DNA of 64,000 nt from positions 186,001 to 250,000 of the forward strand of contig NZ_SPUI01000002.1 in the NCBI RefSeq assembly GCF_004522095.1, given 5' to 3'. Both the position numbers and the translations under genes were made by a program. The notes beneath the pieces were generated by a model. It was not told where the DNA came from and ran no database searches. It saw nothing but the letters and a program-made list of their open reading frames with translations. This DNA is from Nocardioides sp. 503. Its GTDB lineage: Bacteria > Actinomycetota > Actinomycetes > Propionibacteriales > Nocardioidaceae. The stretch's first letter is position 1; each line of letters starts with the position of its first letter. This document shows positions 8,729 through 18,400 of this stretch, in pieces.

Positions 8729-10798
8729 TCAGCGACCCAGCACCCGCGGGTCGAGGTGCCACCACCAGCGGCGCCACCAGCGCACCGTGCGCCGTGCGGC
8801 CCGCTGCACCTGGCGCAGCTCGGCCCTGAAGTGCGAGGAGCCGGCCGGGTCCGGCCCGAACGCGTCGCGCTGGGCGGAGGCGGCGATGGTGCGAGCCCCG
8901 TCGACGCCCAGGCGGCCGTCGGCGCGACGGGCCACCTCGTCGGCGGTCTCGTGCGGGTCGGGGGCGAGGCCGGCCAGGTGGAGCGCGTCCACCACGCCCG
9001 CCCACGCACCCCGAGCGCCGCGCCGCCGCTGGCGCGCGCGGCGCACCGCCCGGGCGGCTGCCAGCAGCACCAGGACCAGCACCACGACGCCACCGCCGGC
9101 GGCGTAGGGCAGCCAGGCGCGGTCCGATCCGGGGTCACGCGCCGGACGCGGGCCGGCGTCCTCCTGGCCGGCCGGGGCGCCGGGCGACGAGCCGGCGGCG
9201 CTCGGGCCGGCACCGCCGGTCGGGCCGGGGGTCGGCTGCGGCGCGGTGCCCACGTCGTCGAAGCCGTCGCGCTTGAACGTGTCGTCGTCGGGGCTGGGGG
9301 AGAACGGCACCCACCCGGGGCCGTCGAAGTAGACCTCCGGCCAGGCGAACGCGTCGGCGCCGGTGACCAGCCGGGACCCGTCGTCCTGAGGAGCCCCGGG
9401 ACGGAACCCCACGACGACGCGGCTGGGGAGGCCGTTGGCGCGGGCCACGATCGCGAACGCCGTCGCGAACTGCTCGGAGGTGCCGACCCGGGCCCCGGGC
9501 TCGCCGGGCTTGCCGACCAGGAAGGCCTCGATGCGCCAGATCGCGGAGCCCGAGATCGCCCGGGCCGAGAGCTTGGCGTCCCCGCGGATCTCGTCCTGGA
9601 TCGCGATCGCCTGCTCGTACGGCGTGCGGGCGCCGCGGGTGACGCGGGCGGCGTACTCGCTGACGGCGAAGGGCAGCTCGGGCAGGTCGAGGTAGCGGCC
9701 GACCCCGCGGGTCGGCACCGACGCGGCGGCGAGCGCGGCGTCGGGCGGGTCGTCGAAGCTGCCGGTGATCTCGTAGCTCAGCCCCTCGGTGTCCTCGGGG
9801 GTGTAGACCGTGCCGGTCGTCGGGTCGACCAGCGCGTCGCGGTCGCTGAGCAGGCTCGGTCGGCCCGGCGAGGGCAGCCAGCCCCCGGCGAGATCGTCGA
9901 GGGCCACCTCCACCGTGGCCTCGGACGGGCTCTCGCCGGCGGGCAGGGCGCGGTCGCCGCCGGTGCCCAGCGGGGCGAACCGGGTGGCGGCGGTCCACTG
10001 CCGGCCGTCGTAGCGCTCGAGCGTCACCAGCCGCAGCGGGACCTCGTCGCCGCGCACCCGCAGCAGCTCGACCCCGGGGTTGACCGCCCATGCGCCCAGC
10101 TGGGTGAGCGGGCTGCTCGCCACGACCTCCAGCAGCGGCGGGTCGACCAGCTCGCGCGGCTCGAAGGGGTCCTGCGTGGGCAGTGTCGCCACCGCGGCGA
10201 GCAGCCCGACGCCCACCACCGTCAGGGGGCCGGCGACCGCGAAGCGCTGGCGCACCGGCTCGCTGTGCTCGTCGAGGAACACCCAGCCCAGCAGCGCGGT
10301 GACCAGGATCAGCACGGCGACCAGGCCCCACGGGTCGGCGTCGCCGGCGGTCAGCAGCATGCCCGCGACGTAGAGCACGGCGGCGCCGAGGACCGGCTCC
10401 ACCTTGCTGGCGCTCTCGACGCGGAGCCCGGTGAAGAGCGAGACGAGCGCGGTCAGCAGGAGCGGTCCGACGAGCAGGTCGGCGGCCACGGTGTAGGGCC
10501 GCGGCGCCGTCAGCAGCCGCGGCACGACGTCCTGCACGGTCTGCGACAGGGAGAGGTCGGCGCCCGAGGTGGCGAGGTACGCCGTCAGGGTGGTCAACAG
10601 CACCAGGACCGTGGTCGCGGCCCAGCGCGACACCCCCAGCCGCAGGACCGCCCGCAGCACGAGCAGCGGCACGACCGCGGTGAGGACGAAGCCGGCCGTG
10701 ACCAGGAACCTGTCCCACGTGGAGGCCAGGACCAGGCTGCCCAGCACGAGCAGCATCAGCGGCCAGGCGAGCCGGGCCGCGCCCTTGAGCGCGCTCAC
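8729..10798 (-). CDS. TgpA-like membrane protein with degenerate transglutaminase domain and DUF4129
   Basis: This 689-residue protein has several N-terminal helices (about 10-215, DUF3488/TgpA type), an extracytoplasmic transglutaminase-fold domain (about 380-510), a Gly/Pro linker, one more helix and a cytoplasmic DUF4129 tail. The core motif GTSEQFATAF has Ser441 in place of the catalytic Cys, DAFAWPEVY has Phe484 in place of His, and WVPFSPSP has Ser500 in place of Asp. A protease or transferase activity is therefore unlikely. The GTG start overlaps the DUF58 stop (GTGA). MoxR-DUF58-TgpA is a recurrent operon, linked in other bacteria to envelope or metal-chelatase-like assembly. Confidence 0.9.
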   Translation of the reverse strand: MSALKGAARLAWPLMLLVLGSLVLASTWDRFLVTAGFVLTAVVPLLVLRAVLRLGVSRWAATTVLVLLTTLTAYLATSGADLSLSQTVQDVVPRLLTAPRPYTVAADLLVGPLLLTALVSLFTGLRVESASKVEPVLGAAVLYVAGMLLTAGDADPWGLVAVLILVTALLGWVFLDEHSEPVRQRFAVAGPLTVVGVGLLAAVATLPTQDPFEPRELVDPPLLEVVASSPLTQLGAWAVNPGVELLRVRGDEVPLRLVTLERYDGRQWTAATRFAPLGTGGDRALPAGESPSEATVEVALDDLAGGWLPSPGRPSLLSDRDALVDPTTGTVYTPEDTEGLSYEITGSFDDPPDAALAAASVPTRGVGRYLDLPELPFAVSEYAARVTRGARTPYEQAIAIQDEIRGDAKLSARAISGSAIWRIEAFLVGKPGEPGARVGTSEQFATAFAIVARANGLPSRVVVGFRPGAPQDDGSRLVTGADAFAWPEVYFDGPGWVPFSPSPDDDTFKRDGFDDVGTAPQPTPGPTGGAGPSAAGSSPGAPAGQEDAGPRPARDPGSDRAWLPYAAGGGVVVLVLVLLAAARAVRRARQRRRGARGAWAGVVDALHLAGLAPDPHETADEVARRADGRLGVDGARTIAASAQRDAFGPDPAGSSHFRAELRQVQRAARRTVRWWRRWWWHLDPRVLGR

Positions 10799-11979
10799 CG
10801 GGCCATCGCCTCGTCCCACCCGGCGGCCAGCGACTCCGAGGAGGTGCCGCGCAGCACGAGCAGGCCGACCTCCTGGCTGGCGCTGACCAGCGGCCGGGGG
10901 TCGACCACCATGACCACCCGGCTGGGCGCGCCGCCGAGGGAGAGCGCGAGCTCGCGCAGGTCGGCGGCGGCGCCGGTCACGGCCACCACGACGTCCAGGT
11001 CGCGGGTGCCGAGCGGCGCCGGCGGGTAGACGGGCGCGACCGCGATCTCGGCCAGCAGGTAGTCCAGCTCCTGGGCCTGACGCCGCGGCTGGCGGGTCGC
11101 CGAACCGGGCACCACGACCTCGTGCAGGCCGCTGGTGGTGCGGAAGCGGACGGGGTGGCCCGCCTCGATCGCCACGCGGCACAGGCCGGAGGCGAGCTCG
11201 ACGGCCTCCTCGAACTGCTCGGCCGCCTCGTCGACGTCGCTGTAGGCGGTGCGGCGGTCGTCGAGGAGCACGCACACGTGGGGCTCGGAGGGCTCGGCGT
11301 CCTCGCGGACCATCAGGGTGCCCGAGCGGGCGCTGGTAGCCCAGTGCAGCCGGCGCAGGTCGTCGCCCATGGCGTACTCGTGCAGCCCGACCAGGTCGGT
11401 CCCACCGTGTTCGACGCTGTCGTCGCCGCCCGAGGCGGCCCGCCGGTGGCCCCGCGGCAGGGACGTCACGGGGATCTGGCGGGGGAGGACCCGGACCTCG
11501 TCGAGGCCGCCGGCCTCGGTGGAGCGCGCGGCCATCCCGGTCAGGCCGTAGCGGCGCAGCTGCACCGGCCCGACGGTGATCAGGCCGCGGCGCGGCGTCG
11601 CGATGGGGTAGGAGACCGAGGCCGCGGAGCGCGTCTCGTCCTCACCGATGCGGTCGGGCAGCGAGATGGGCACGAGGGCGCCGTCGACGAGGTCGGCGGC
11701 ATCGATGCGGACCAGCCCGCGGCGGCGGCGCCCGAGCACGCGGAGCATGCCCTCGCAGGCGCCGTGACGGACCACGACGCGCGGGGCGACCTCACGCCGT
11801 ACGTCGAGACCGGTGGAGCCGAGCACCGAGACCAGCTCGACCGCGACCAGGAGCAGCAGGCAGCCGCCGAGCCCCGCCACCAGCGGGTAGTGCCAGATCA
11901 GCCCGGCGCCGAGGAGCAGGGCTCCGAGCGCCGCCGTGCCCCGTCCTCGGGTCGTCGTGGTCCTCCAGAGGCGGAGCAT
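10795..11979 (-). CDS. DUF58 domain-containing membrane protein
   Basis: This 394-residue protein has two N-terminal membrane helices (about 17-52) and a C-terminal DUF58 domain with the signature LHEYAMGDDLRRLHWATSAR (about 205-224), followed by a vWA-like segment containing VCVLLDD. DUF58 proteins are predicted partners of MoxR ATPases. The gene follows moxR after 3 bases and overlaps the TgpA-like gene by 4, so all three are one transcript. Its molecular role is unknown. Confidence 0.9.
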   Translation of the reverse strand: MLRLWRTTTTRGRGTAALGALLLGAGLIWHYPLVAGLGGCLLLLVAVELVSVLGSTGLDVRREVAPRVVVRHGACEGMLRVLGRRRRGLVRIDAADLVDGALVPISLPDRIGEDETRSAASVSYPIATPRRGLITVGPVQLRRYGLTGMAARSTEAGGLDEVRVLPRQIPVTSLPRGHRRAASGGDDSVEHGGTDLVGLHEYAMGDDLRRLHWATSARSGTLMVREDAEPSEPHVCVLLDDRRTAYSDVDEAAEQFEEAVELASGLCRVAIEAGHPVRFRTTSGLHEVVVPGSATRQPRRQAQELDYLLAEIAVAPVYPPAPLGTRDLDVVVAVTGAAADLRELALSLGGAPSRVVMVVDPRPLVSASQEVGLLVLRGTSSESLAAGWDEAMAR

Positions 11980-11982
11980 CGC

Positions 11983-12972
11983 TCAGCCGGCGTCCGGCTG
12001 GGGTGGCTGGACGGTCTCGACGACCTCGTGCAGCACGGACTCCTGGGTGTGGCCGGCCAGGACCGCGTCGCGCCCCAGGACGGTGCGGTGGGCGAGCACG
12101 GGCTCGGCCAGGCGCTGCACGTCGCTGGGCACGACGTAGTGGCGGCCGCGGGCGGCGGCGTAGACCTGCAGGCAGCGCACGAGCGCGCGCAGGCCGCGGG
12201 TGCTCGCGCCGAGGCGCACCCGTGGGTCGTGGCGCAGCGCCACGCCGATCTCGCGGACGTAGCGCAGGATCGGGTCGGCGACGTGCAGGTGCTGGAGCTG
12301 GTCGGAGACCGCTGCGACCTCGGCCGCGGTGGTGACGGGGTGGACGTTCTCGACGTGACCGGCGCCGCTGCCCGGGCGCAGGACGTCGATCTCGTGCTCG
12401 GCGTCCGGGTAGCCCAGCGCGGTCCGGATCAGGAAGCGGTCGAGCTGCGCCTCCGGCAGCCGGTAGGTCCCGTCGAGGTCGATGGGGTTCTGGGTGGCCA
12501 CGACGAGGAACGGCGCAGGCACCGGGTGGCCGATGCCGTCGACGGTGACCGTGCGCTCCTGCATGACCTCGAGCAGCGCCGACTGGGTCTTGGCCGCCGC
12601 CCGGTTGATCTCGTCGGCGAGCAGCACGTTGGTGAAGACCGGACCGCGCCGGAAGCGCACCTGCCCGTCGCGCGGGTCGAACACGGTGGTGCCCGTGACG
12701 TCGCTGGGCAGCAGGTCCGGGGTGAACTGGATCCGGCTGACCTCACCCCCCAGGGCCTGCGCGACCGAGCGTGCCAGCGTGGTCTTGCCCGTGCCCGGCA
12801 CGTCCTCGAGCAGCACGTGCCCACCGGCGAAGAGCGACACCAGGACCAGGTCGACGACCGAGCGCTTGCCGTGGACGGCCTGCTCGACGGCGTCGCCGAG
12901 GCGCTGGTGGAGCTGGCGGAACCCGGCGATGTCCTGCTCGGTGGGTGCAGCAGGGCTGGCGAGTGCGGTCAC
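11983..12972 (-). CDS. MoxR-family AAA+ ATPase
   Basis: This 329-residue AAA+ ATPase has Walker A DVPGTGKTT (57-65, Lys63), Walker B LLADEINRA, and sensor region VVATQNPIDLDGTYRLPEAQ. MoxR ATPases act as chaperones for vWA or DUF58 partners; here the next gene encodes the DUF58 partner. The gene starts 51 bases after the stop of the fibronectin gene on the same strand, so it may be the continuation of the type VII-like cluster or have its own promoter. Confidence 0.95.
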   Translation of the reverse strand: MTALASPAAPTEQDIAGFRQLHQRLGDAVEQAVHGKRSVVDLVLVSLFAGGHVLLEDVPGTGKTTLARSVAQALGGEVSRIQFTPDLLPSDVTGTTVFDPRDGQVRFRRGPVFTNVLLADEINRAAAKTQSALLEVMQERTVTVDGIGHPVPAPFLVVATQNPIDLDGTYRLPEAQLDRFLIRTALGYPDAEHEIDVLRPGSGAGHVENVHPVTTAAEVAAVSDQLQHLHVADPILRYVREIGVALRHDPRVRLGASTRGLRALVRCLQVYAAARGRHYVVPSDVQRLAEPVLAHRTVLGRDAVLAGHTQESVLHEVVETVQPPQPDAG

Positions 12973-13023
12973 GGTCGTCCTCTCGGTGGGCGGGTGCCGG
13001 CGCCGGTCATGCGGCCGGAGACA

Positions 13024-15465
13024 TCAGGGGTTCGGGCAGTTCTGGCAGAGCGTGGCCTGCTCCGTCACCCAGGTGTAGCGCTTGCTCGTCGCGGTGCCGT
13101 TGGCGTTGGTGGCCGTGAAGACGATCGAGTGCGTGACCTTCCCGTCCGCCGGCCTGCGGATGTAGCCGTTGTTGACGTTGACCTTGAGCGTGGTCGCGTT
13201 GCAGGCCACGGGGCCCGTGGTCACGCCGGCCTTGTTGCCGTTGTGGGTCCACTCGCAGGTGCCGGTGAACCCGGCCCAGTCGGCCGGCGGGCTGAGGCGC
13301 AGCGTGGTGCTGCCGATGCCCTCGCGGCTGTCGCCGCTCCACGTGGTGGCGGCGCTGTCGACGAGGTCGGCGTTGCCGGCGGGGAGCGGGGGAGCCGGCT
13401 GGGCGGGCCCGGCGCCGCTGGCGGTGCCCTCGGGCCCGGCGCCGCGCTCGTTGGTGGCGATCACGCTGGCGGTGTAGTCGCCGCCGATCGGGCACGACGG
13501 GTCGACGCTGTAGTCGCAGGACCAGGAGACCTGGGCGGTGCGGCCGTTGCCGTCGGTGGAGGCGGTCTGCACGCCGTTGGGCGTGGAGATCGTGACGTCG
13601 TAGCGGCTGACGGGGGAGCCGTTGGGCTCCGCCGCGCCCCACCGGACGGTCACCAGGTAGGTCTGGACGTTGCCGTTGGTCTCGTAGCGCGCGTCGCCCG
13701 TGACGTTGGACGGCGCCCCGGGACGGCCGCTCGTGGAGACGTTGTTGCTGGGCTGCGACTCGGCCTCCTGCGTGGCCGAGACGGCCGTGACCACGAAGGA
13801 CACCGAGCGGCCCGGCGCGACCTCGACGATCGCCTGCCGGTTGGCGCCCGGGACGGTGGCCACGTCGCCGCCGTTGGCGACGCTGATGTCGAACTCGGTG
13901 GCCGCGGGGCCGGCGTGGGCCCAGGTCACCTGGACCTGGCCCTCGGCGACCTGCTCGGCGCGGACGTTGCTCGGCTTCTGCAGGACCAGGGCGGGCGCCT
14001 CGCTCGGCGCGATCGGGCCGGGGTCGGTCGTCGTGCCGCCACCGCCGCCACCGCCGTGGTGGCCACCGCCGTTGCCGCCGCCGCCGTTGCCGCCGTTGCC
14101 GCCGCCGGTCACACCCGGGCAGTGCCGGTGGCAGCCGCCGCCGTTGCCGCCACCGGGGTTGCCCGTGGTCGTGGGGGGCCGGACGCCGGTGTTGTCGTCG
14201 TCCTCTTCCTCGCCCTCGTCGGGGTCGACCTCGATGTTGACGACCTCGTCGGCCTCCTCGATCGGGTCGTCCTGGAGGACGTCCTCGACGACCGCCTCGT
14301 CGGCGCGCGCCGCCTCGTCGACCGAGGTGGGCACCGTGGCCGGCACGCTGTCGTCGTAGCGGACCATCGACGTCATGGAGCCGTCGCCCTTGACGACGGT
14401 GCCGCTGCTCGAGCCGGGGGCGTTGATGATCAGGTTGTCGTCGTCCAGGACCAGCTCGGGGGTGTCGGTGCCCGGGGTCGGGATGTCCGCGCCGGCGCGG
14501 TTGCCCTCGCGGTCGAGCTGGACGACCTTGCCGTCGCCCGGGCACGGGACGTAGACGCGGCCGCGGAACACCTCGGGAGTGGCGGGGGAGGCGCAGTCGA
14601 TGGAGGTGACGTCGACCTCGCGGATGCCGTCGGGCGAGGCGATGACCACGGTGCCGGTGTCGGGCGCGGACACCGGCACGATGTCGGAGGGGGAGGTCTC
14701 CGGCGCGAGCAGCTCACCGGAGAGCTTGGGGGCGTCGGCCGTCAGCTCGTCGTCGGTGCCCACCTGGGCGACCATCCCCGAGTCGGGACCGAAGACCGTG
14801 GCGCCGCGGTCGTGGGCGACCAGGACCGAGCCGTCGCCGCTGTTGTCGACCATCTGGGTGCTCGAGGCGGCGAAGGCGCGGTCGCTGCGCGACCAGCGCA
14901 GCTCGCTGAGCTCGCCGTTGTCGTCGAGCGACCAGACGGCGCCGCTGCCGTCGACCGCGGCGTCGGCCAGGCCGTTCGGCGACACCCAGATCGCGCCGAC
15001 CGCGTCGAGGCTGACCGGGTCGACCGACGCGATGGTGGAGGCCTCGTCGTCGACGAGGTAGACCTCGCCGTCGTGGGTCAGCGTGTGCATCGTGCCGTTC
15101 TTGGACACGCGGCGCTGGCCGGAGACCAGGATGCTGGTGAGGTCGAAGGACATCAGGTCGCCGGTCGTGTGGTTGGTGACGAACAGGCGACCGTCGTACT
15201 GTGCGAGCCCGAGGGCGTCGCCCGGCTCGCCGACCTTGACCCGCAGCTCGGGTCGGCCGGTCGCCGGGTTGACCTGGATGACCTCGCCGGTCGGCTCGTC
15301 GCCGATCCAGGTGAGGCCGTCGGCGATGTCGACCGCCGTCCGGCTGAGGCCGTTGCCGAAGAAGACGCCGGCGACCAGCGAGGCCGTCACCACGACGACG
15401 GACAGCTCCGCGGCGCCCTTGGCATGGCGCTGCCGCTTCGCGAGCAGGTGCGTGAGCTTCTTCAT
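13024..15465 (-). CDS. membrane-anchored beta-propeller-like and fibronectin type III surface protein
   Basis: This 813-residue protein has a short Lys/Arg-rich start, one N-terminal membrane anchor (about 19-40) and then a long exported part. About 45-370 has repeated short strands (VIQVNPATGR, VYLVDDEAST, WSLDDNGEL) resembling a beta-propeller. An acidic stretch and a Gly/His-rich linker follow (about 420-475), then two fibronectin type III domains (about 495-583 and 583-680) and a C-terminal domain ending in a CQNCPNP tail. The ATG overlaps the stop of the EssC-type gene, so it belongs to that operon. It may be a surface scaffold or adhesin of the secretion system; this is inference. Confidence 0.88.
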   Translation of the reverse strand: MKKLTHLLAKRQRHAKGAAELSVVVVTASLVAGVFFGNGLSRTAVDIADGLTWIGDEPTGEVIQVNPATGRPELRVKVGEPGDALGLAQYDGRLFVTNHTTGDLMSFDLTSILVSGQRRVSKNGTMHTLTHDGEVYLVDDEASTIASVDPVSLDAVGAIWVSPNGLADAAVDGSGAVWSLDDNGELSELRWSRSDRAFAASSTQMVDNSGDGSVLVAHDRGATVFGPDSGMVAQVGTDDELTADAPKLSGELLAPETSPSDIVPVSAPDTGTVVIASPDGIREVDVTSIDCASPATPEVFRGRVYVPCPGDGKVVQLDREGNRAGADIPTPGTDTPELVLDDDNLIINAPGSSSGTVVKGDGSMTSMVRYDDSVPATVPTSVDEAARADEAVVEDVLQDDPIEEADEVVNIEVDPDEGEEEDDDNTGVRPPTTTGNPGGGNGGGCHRHCPGVTGGGNGGNGGGGNGGGHHGGGGGGGTTTDPGPIAPSEAPALVLQKPSNVRAEQVAEGQVQVTWAHAGPAATEFDISVANGGDVATVPGANRQAIVEVAPGRSVSFVVTAVSATQEAESQPSNNVSTSGRPGAPSNVTGDARYETNGNVQTYLVTVRWGAAEPNGSPVSRYDVTISTPNGVQTASTDGNGRTAQVSWSCDYSVDPSCPIGGDYTASVIATNERGAGPEGTASGAGPAQPAPPLPAGNADLVDSAATTWSGDSREGIGSTTLRLSPPADWAGFTGTCEWTHNGNKAGVTTGPVACNATTLKVNVNNGYIRRPADGKVTHSIVFTATNANGTATSKRYTWVTEQATLCQNCPNP

Positions 15466-18400
15466 GCCGTGGTCACTCCTTCGTCCGAGACCTGGGCGGT
15501 CAGCAGCTGCGCCACCCAGGAGGTACCGCTGTCGCACCAGACCCCGCGTCCGGGGCCGGTCAGCGGCTCTGTGGTCTTGGTCGGCACCGAGGCGCCGAAG
15601 ATGTCGCCGTCGGCCCACTCCGCCTGGAGCAGGAACCCGCGGCGCCCGCGCTTGGCGGTGTCGACGTAGCCCTCCGGTCCGCCGCGCTGCTTGGCCTGCG
15701 CGGTGTCGGCGGTCACGACGAGCGAGAGCCGGTGGGACTGGGCCGCCGCCAGCTGGAGCAGCCGCGTGCGGGCGGTGCGCTGCGCCTCGTCGGCGGTGCA
15801 CCGGGCGTCCCAGAGGTGCGCGTCGTCGACCAGCACCAGGCACCAGGCGTCCGGCTCGTCCCCGTGCTCGGCGAGCCAGCCCTCGACCTGGTCCGTGGTG
15901 GCCACGGAGTCGGCCTCGCGCACGACGTACGGCGCCCGGTCGCCGCGGGCGACGAGCGCCTGGAGGCCGTCGAGCGCAGAGGTCCGGCCCGACCGCGCGC
16001 GCCCGGCCACGAGGACCGGTCCGCCGCGCAGGTCGACCTCGATGACCGCGACCGCCTCGGCGTCGACGCCGATGGCCACGCGGGTGCCGGAGGGGGCCGG
16101 CAGGACGGCCTGGTCCAGGCGGGAGGGCATGGCCGGGATCGGCGCGGCGCCACGGCCGCGCACCCGGGGCTCGAGCAGGGCGCCGATCTCGCGGATCCGC
16201 TCGGCCTGCGCCGGGGTGCCGGCTCCGCCGGTCGTCGCGATCTGGACCGTGCGCTTGCCCAGCAGGCCGCTGCCGGGCACCGAGTCGGGGTCCAGGACGT
16301 TGCCGGGGACACCGAGCATCAGGTAGTCGTCGGCGGTGGTCATGCGCAGCACGAGGCGCCGCCCGAACGTCGAACCGAGCGCCGTGGGGACGCCGGTCCG
16401 GCCTGGGGCAGTGGCGATCACGTGGATGCCGACCCGACGACCGTTTTGGAGCACGGTCTGGAGTTTCTCCACATGCGCCGGGGCTACACCTCCCGAGGAC
16501 TCCAAATTTTCGACGAGGGCCGGGAGGTTGTCGATCACGACGTAGACGCGCGGCAGCGGGTGGCCGCTGCGCGCCAGGTCCTCGACGTCCGCGCAGCCGC
16601 GGTTGGCGAGGGCCTGGGCGCGGTCGTCCATGGTGCGGCGCAGCAGCCGGATCAGCCGCAGCACCCGCCCCTGCTGGGCCGCCGGGATGATCGCCTCGAC
16701 CGTCGGCAGGCCCGCGATCGCCGCCAGGCCGCCTCCGGCGAAGTCGATGCCGTAGACGTACGGCGCCACGCCGTGGCGGCCGTAGGCGTCGCTGACGGAG
16801 GCGTTGAGGACGGCCGTGCGGAGCAGCTCGGTCTTGCCCGAGCCGGAGGCGCCGTGCACGAGCACGTGGCCGATGCTGGCGCAGTCGAGCACCAGCTCGG
16901 GCTGGCGCTGGGCCTCGGGCTCGTCGATCCGGCCGAGCGAGAGCTGACCGCTCGGGCGCCCGGTGGCCTCCTCGACCATCGTGGCGGGGTCCAGGAGGAG
17001 CTCCTGGGGCAGCGCCGGCAGCCACGGCCGGGCCGGGTCGGGGAGGCCGGAGGCGGTGAAGGCGCGCCCGATCGTGTCCACGCAGCGCTCCAGGTCGGTG
17101 CGCGGGTCCAGGCGGGCCTCGACGCCGGACTCCGGGCGGATGCCGCTCGCGGCGCTGAAGGGGTTGACGACGACCGGCACCTCGGTGCCGGCCAGGGCCT
17201 GCCGGGCGCCGGTCCAGGCCGACTGCACGAGCTCGGCGGTGCCGTGGCCGGTGCGGCGGATCCACGCCCGTCCCGGGGTACGGCGCGAGATGCGCGCCGC
17301 CTCGGGGCTGTCGATCACGTCGCGCGAGTCGTCGGCCGAGGAGACGCGCAGCGAGATCCGCAGGTCGGCGTTGGCCTTGATGTTGCCGGTGACCACGCCC
17401 GCGGGCCGCTGGGTCGCCAGCAGCACGTGCATGCCCAGGGAGCGACCCCGCTGGGCGATGTTGACCATCCCGTCGACGAACTCCGGCACCTCCGAGGTCA
17501 GTGCCGCGAACTCGTCGACGCAGATCAGCAGGCTCGGCGGCGCCACATCGGGGCGCTCGCGCTCGAGCTGGACCAGGTCCTTGACGCCGTACTGGCCGAG
17601 GAGGTGCTCGCGGGCCGCGATCTCGGCGCCGAGCGAGGTGAGCGCGCGGGCCACGAGCGCGGGGGTCAGGTCGGTGATGTAGCCGACGGTGTGGGGCAGG
17701 TCGGCGCACTCGCGGAACGCCGCGCCGCCCTTGTAGTCCACGAGCAGGAAGCTGATCCGCGAGGGCGGGTTGTTGAGCGCCAGCGAGCAGATCAGCGACT
17801 GCAGCAGCTCGCTCTTGCCCGAGCCGGTCGTGCCGGCGACCAGGCCGTGCGGCCCGTCCTCGCGCAGGTCGATGGTGACCACGCCGTCGACGCCGGAGCC
17901 GATCTGCGCCCGCAGGCCGGCGCTCTGCAGCCACCGGCGGCCCACGACGTCGGCGTCGTCGAGGTCCTCGAAGTCGCTGCTGACCTCGGAGAGCCGGATG
18001 ACCGAGGGGATGGCGGTGCTCGGCGGCAGCACCGCGGCCTCGTCGACGTAGCCGGTCATCAGCCGGGCGGCCCGCCAGGCGAAGTCGAGGGAGGCGGCGT
18101 CGGCGGTGTCGATGCGGGAGATGCCCATGCGGTCGGCCTTGCCGACGATGCCGGAGGACAGGTCGACGAGCAGCGAGGTGGCGGCGGGCACCTCGGCGGC
18201 CGAGCGGCCGAGCCAGACGAGGTGGATGTTCTTCTCGGCGGCGACCCCGGCGACGGCCTCGACGGTGCGCCGGGCGATGCCGGCCTCCTCGTCGACGAAG
18301 CAGATGGTGTGGCCGCGCTGGCCGTCCTCGGTGACCAGGTGGTCCAGCAGCACGGTCGCGGCGCGCGCGCCCACCGCGACCGGAGGCTCGCCCCCGACGC

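Noticed and set aside
14040..14110. Short tandem GC-rich repeats resembling a CRISPR or VNTR
   Set aside because: They are in-frame Gly codon runs in the fibronectin protein linker, with no regular spacers. The same holds for the Gly/Ser runs at about 21160-21240.
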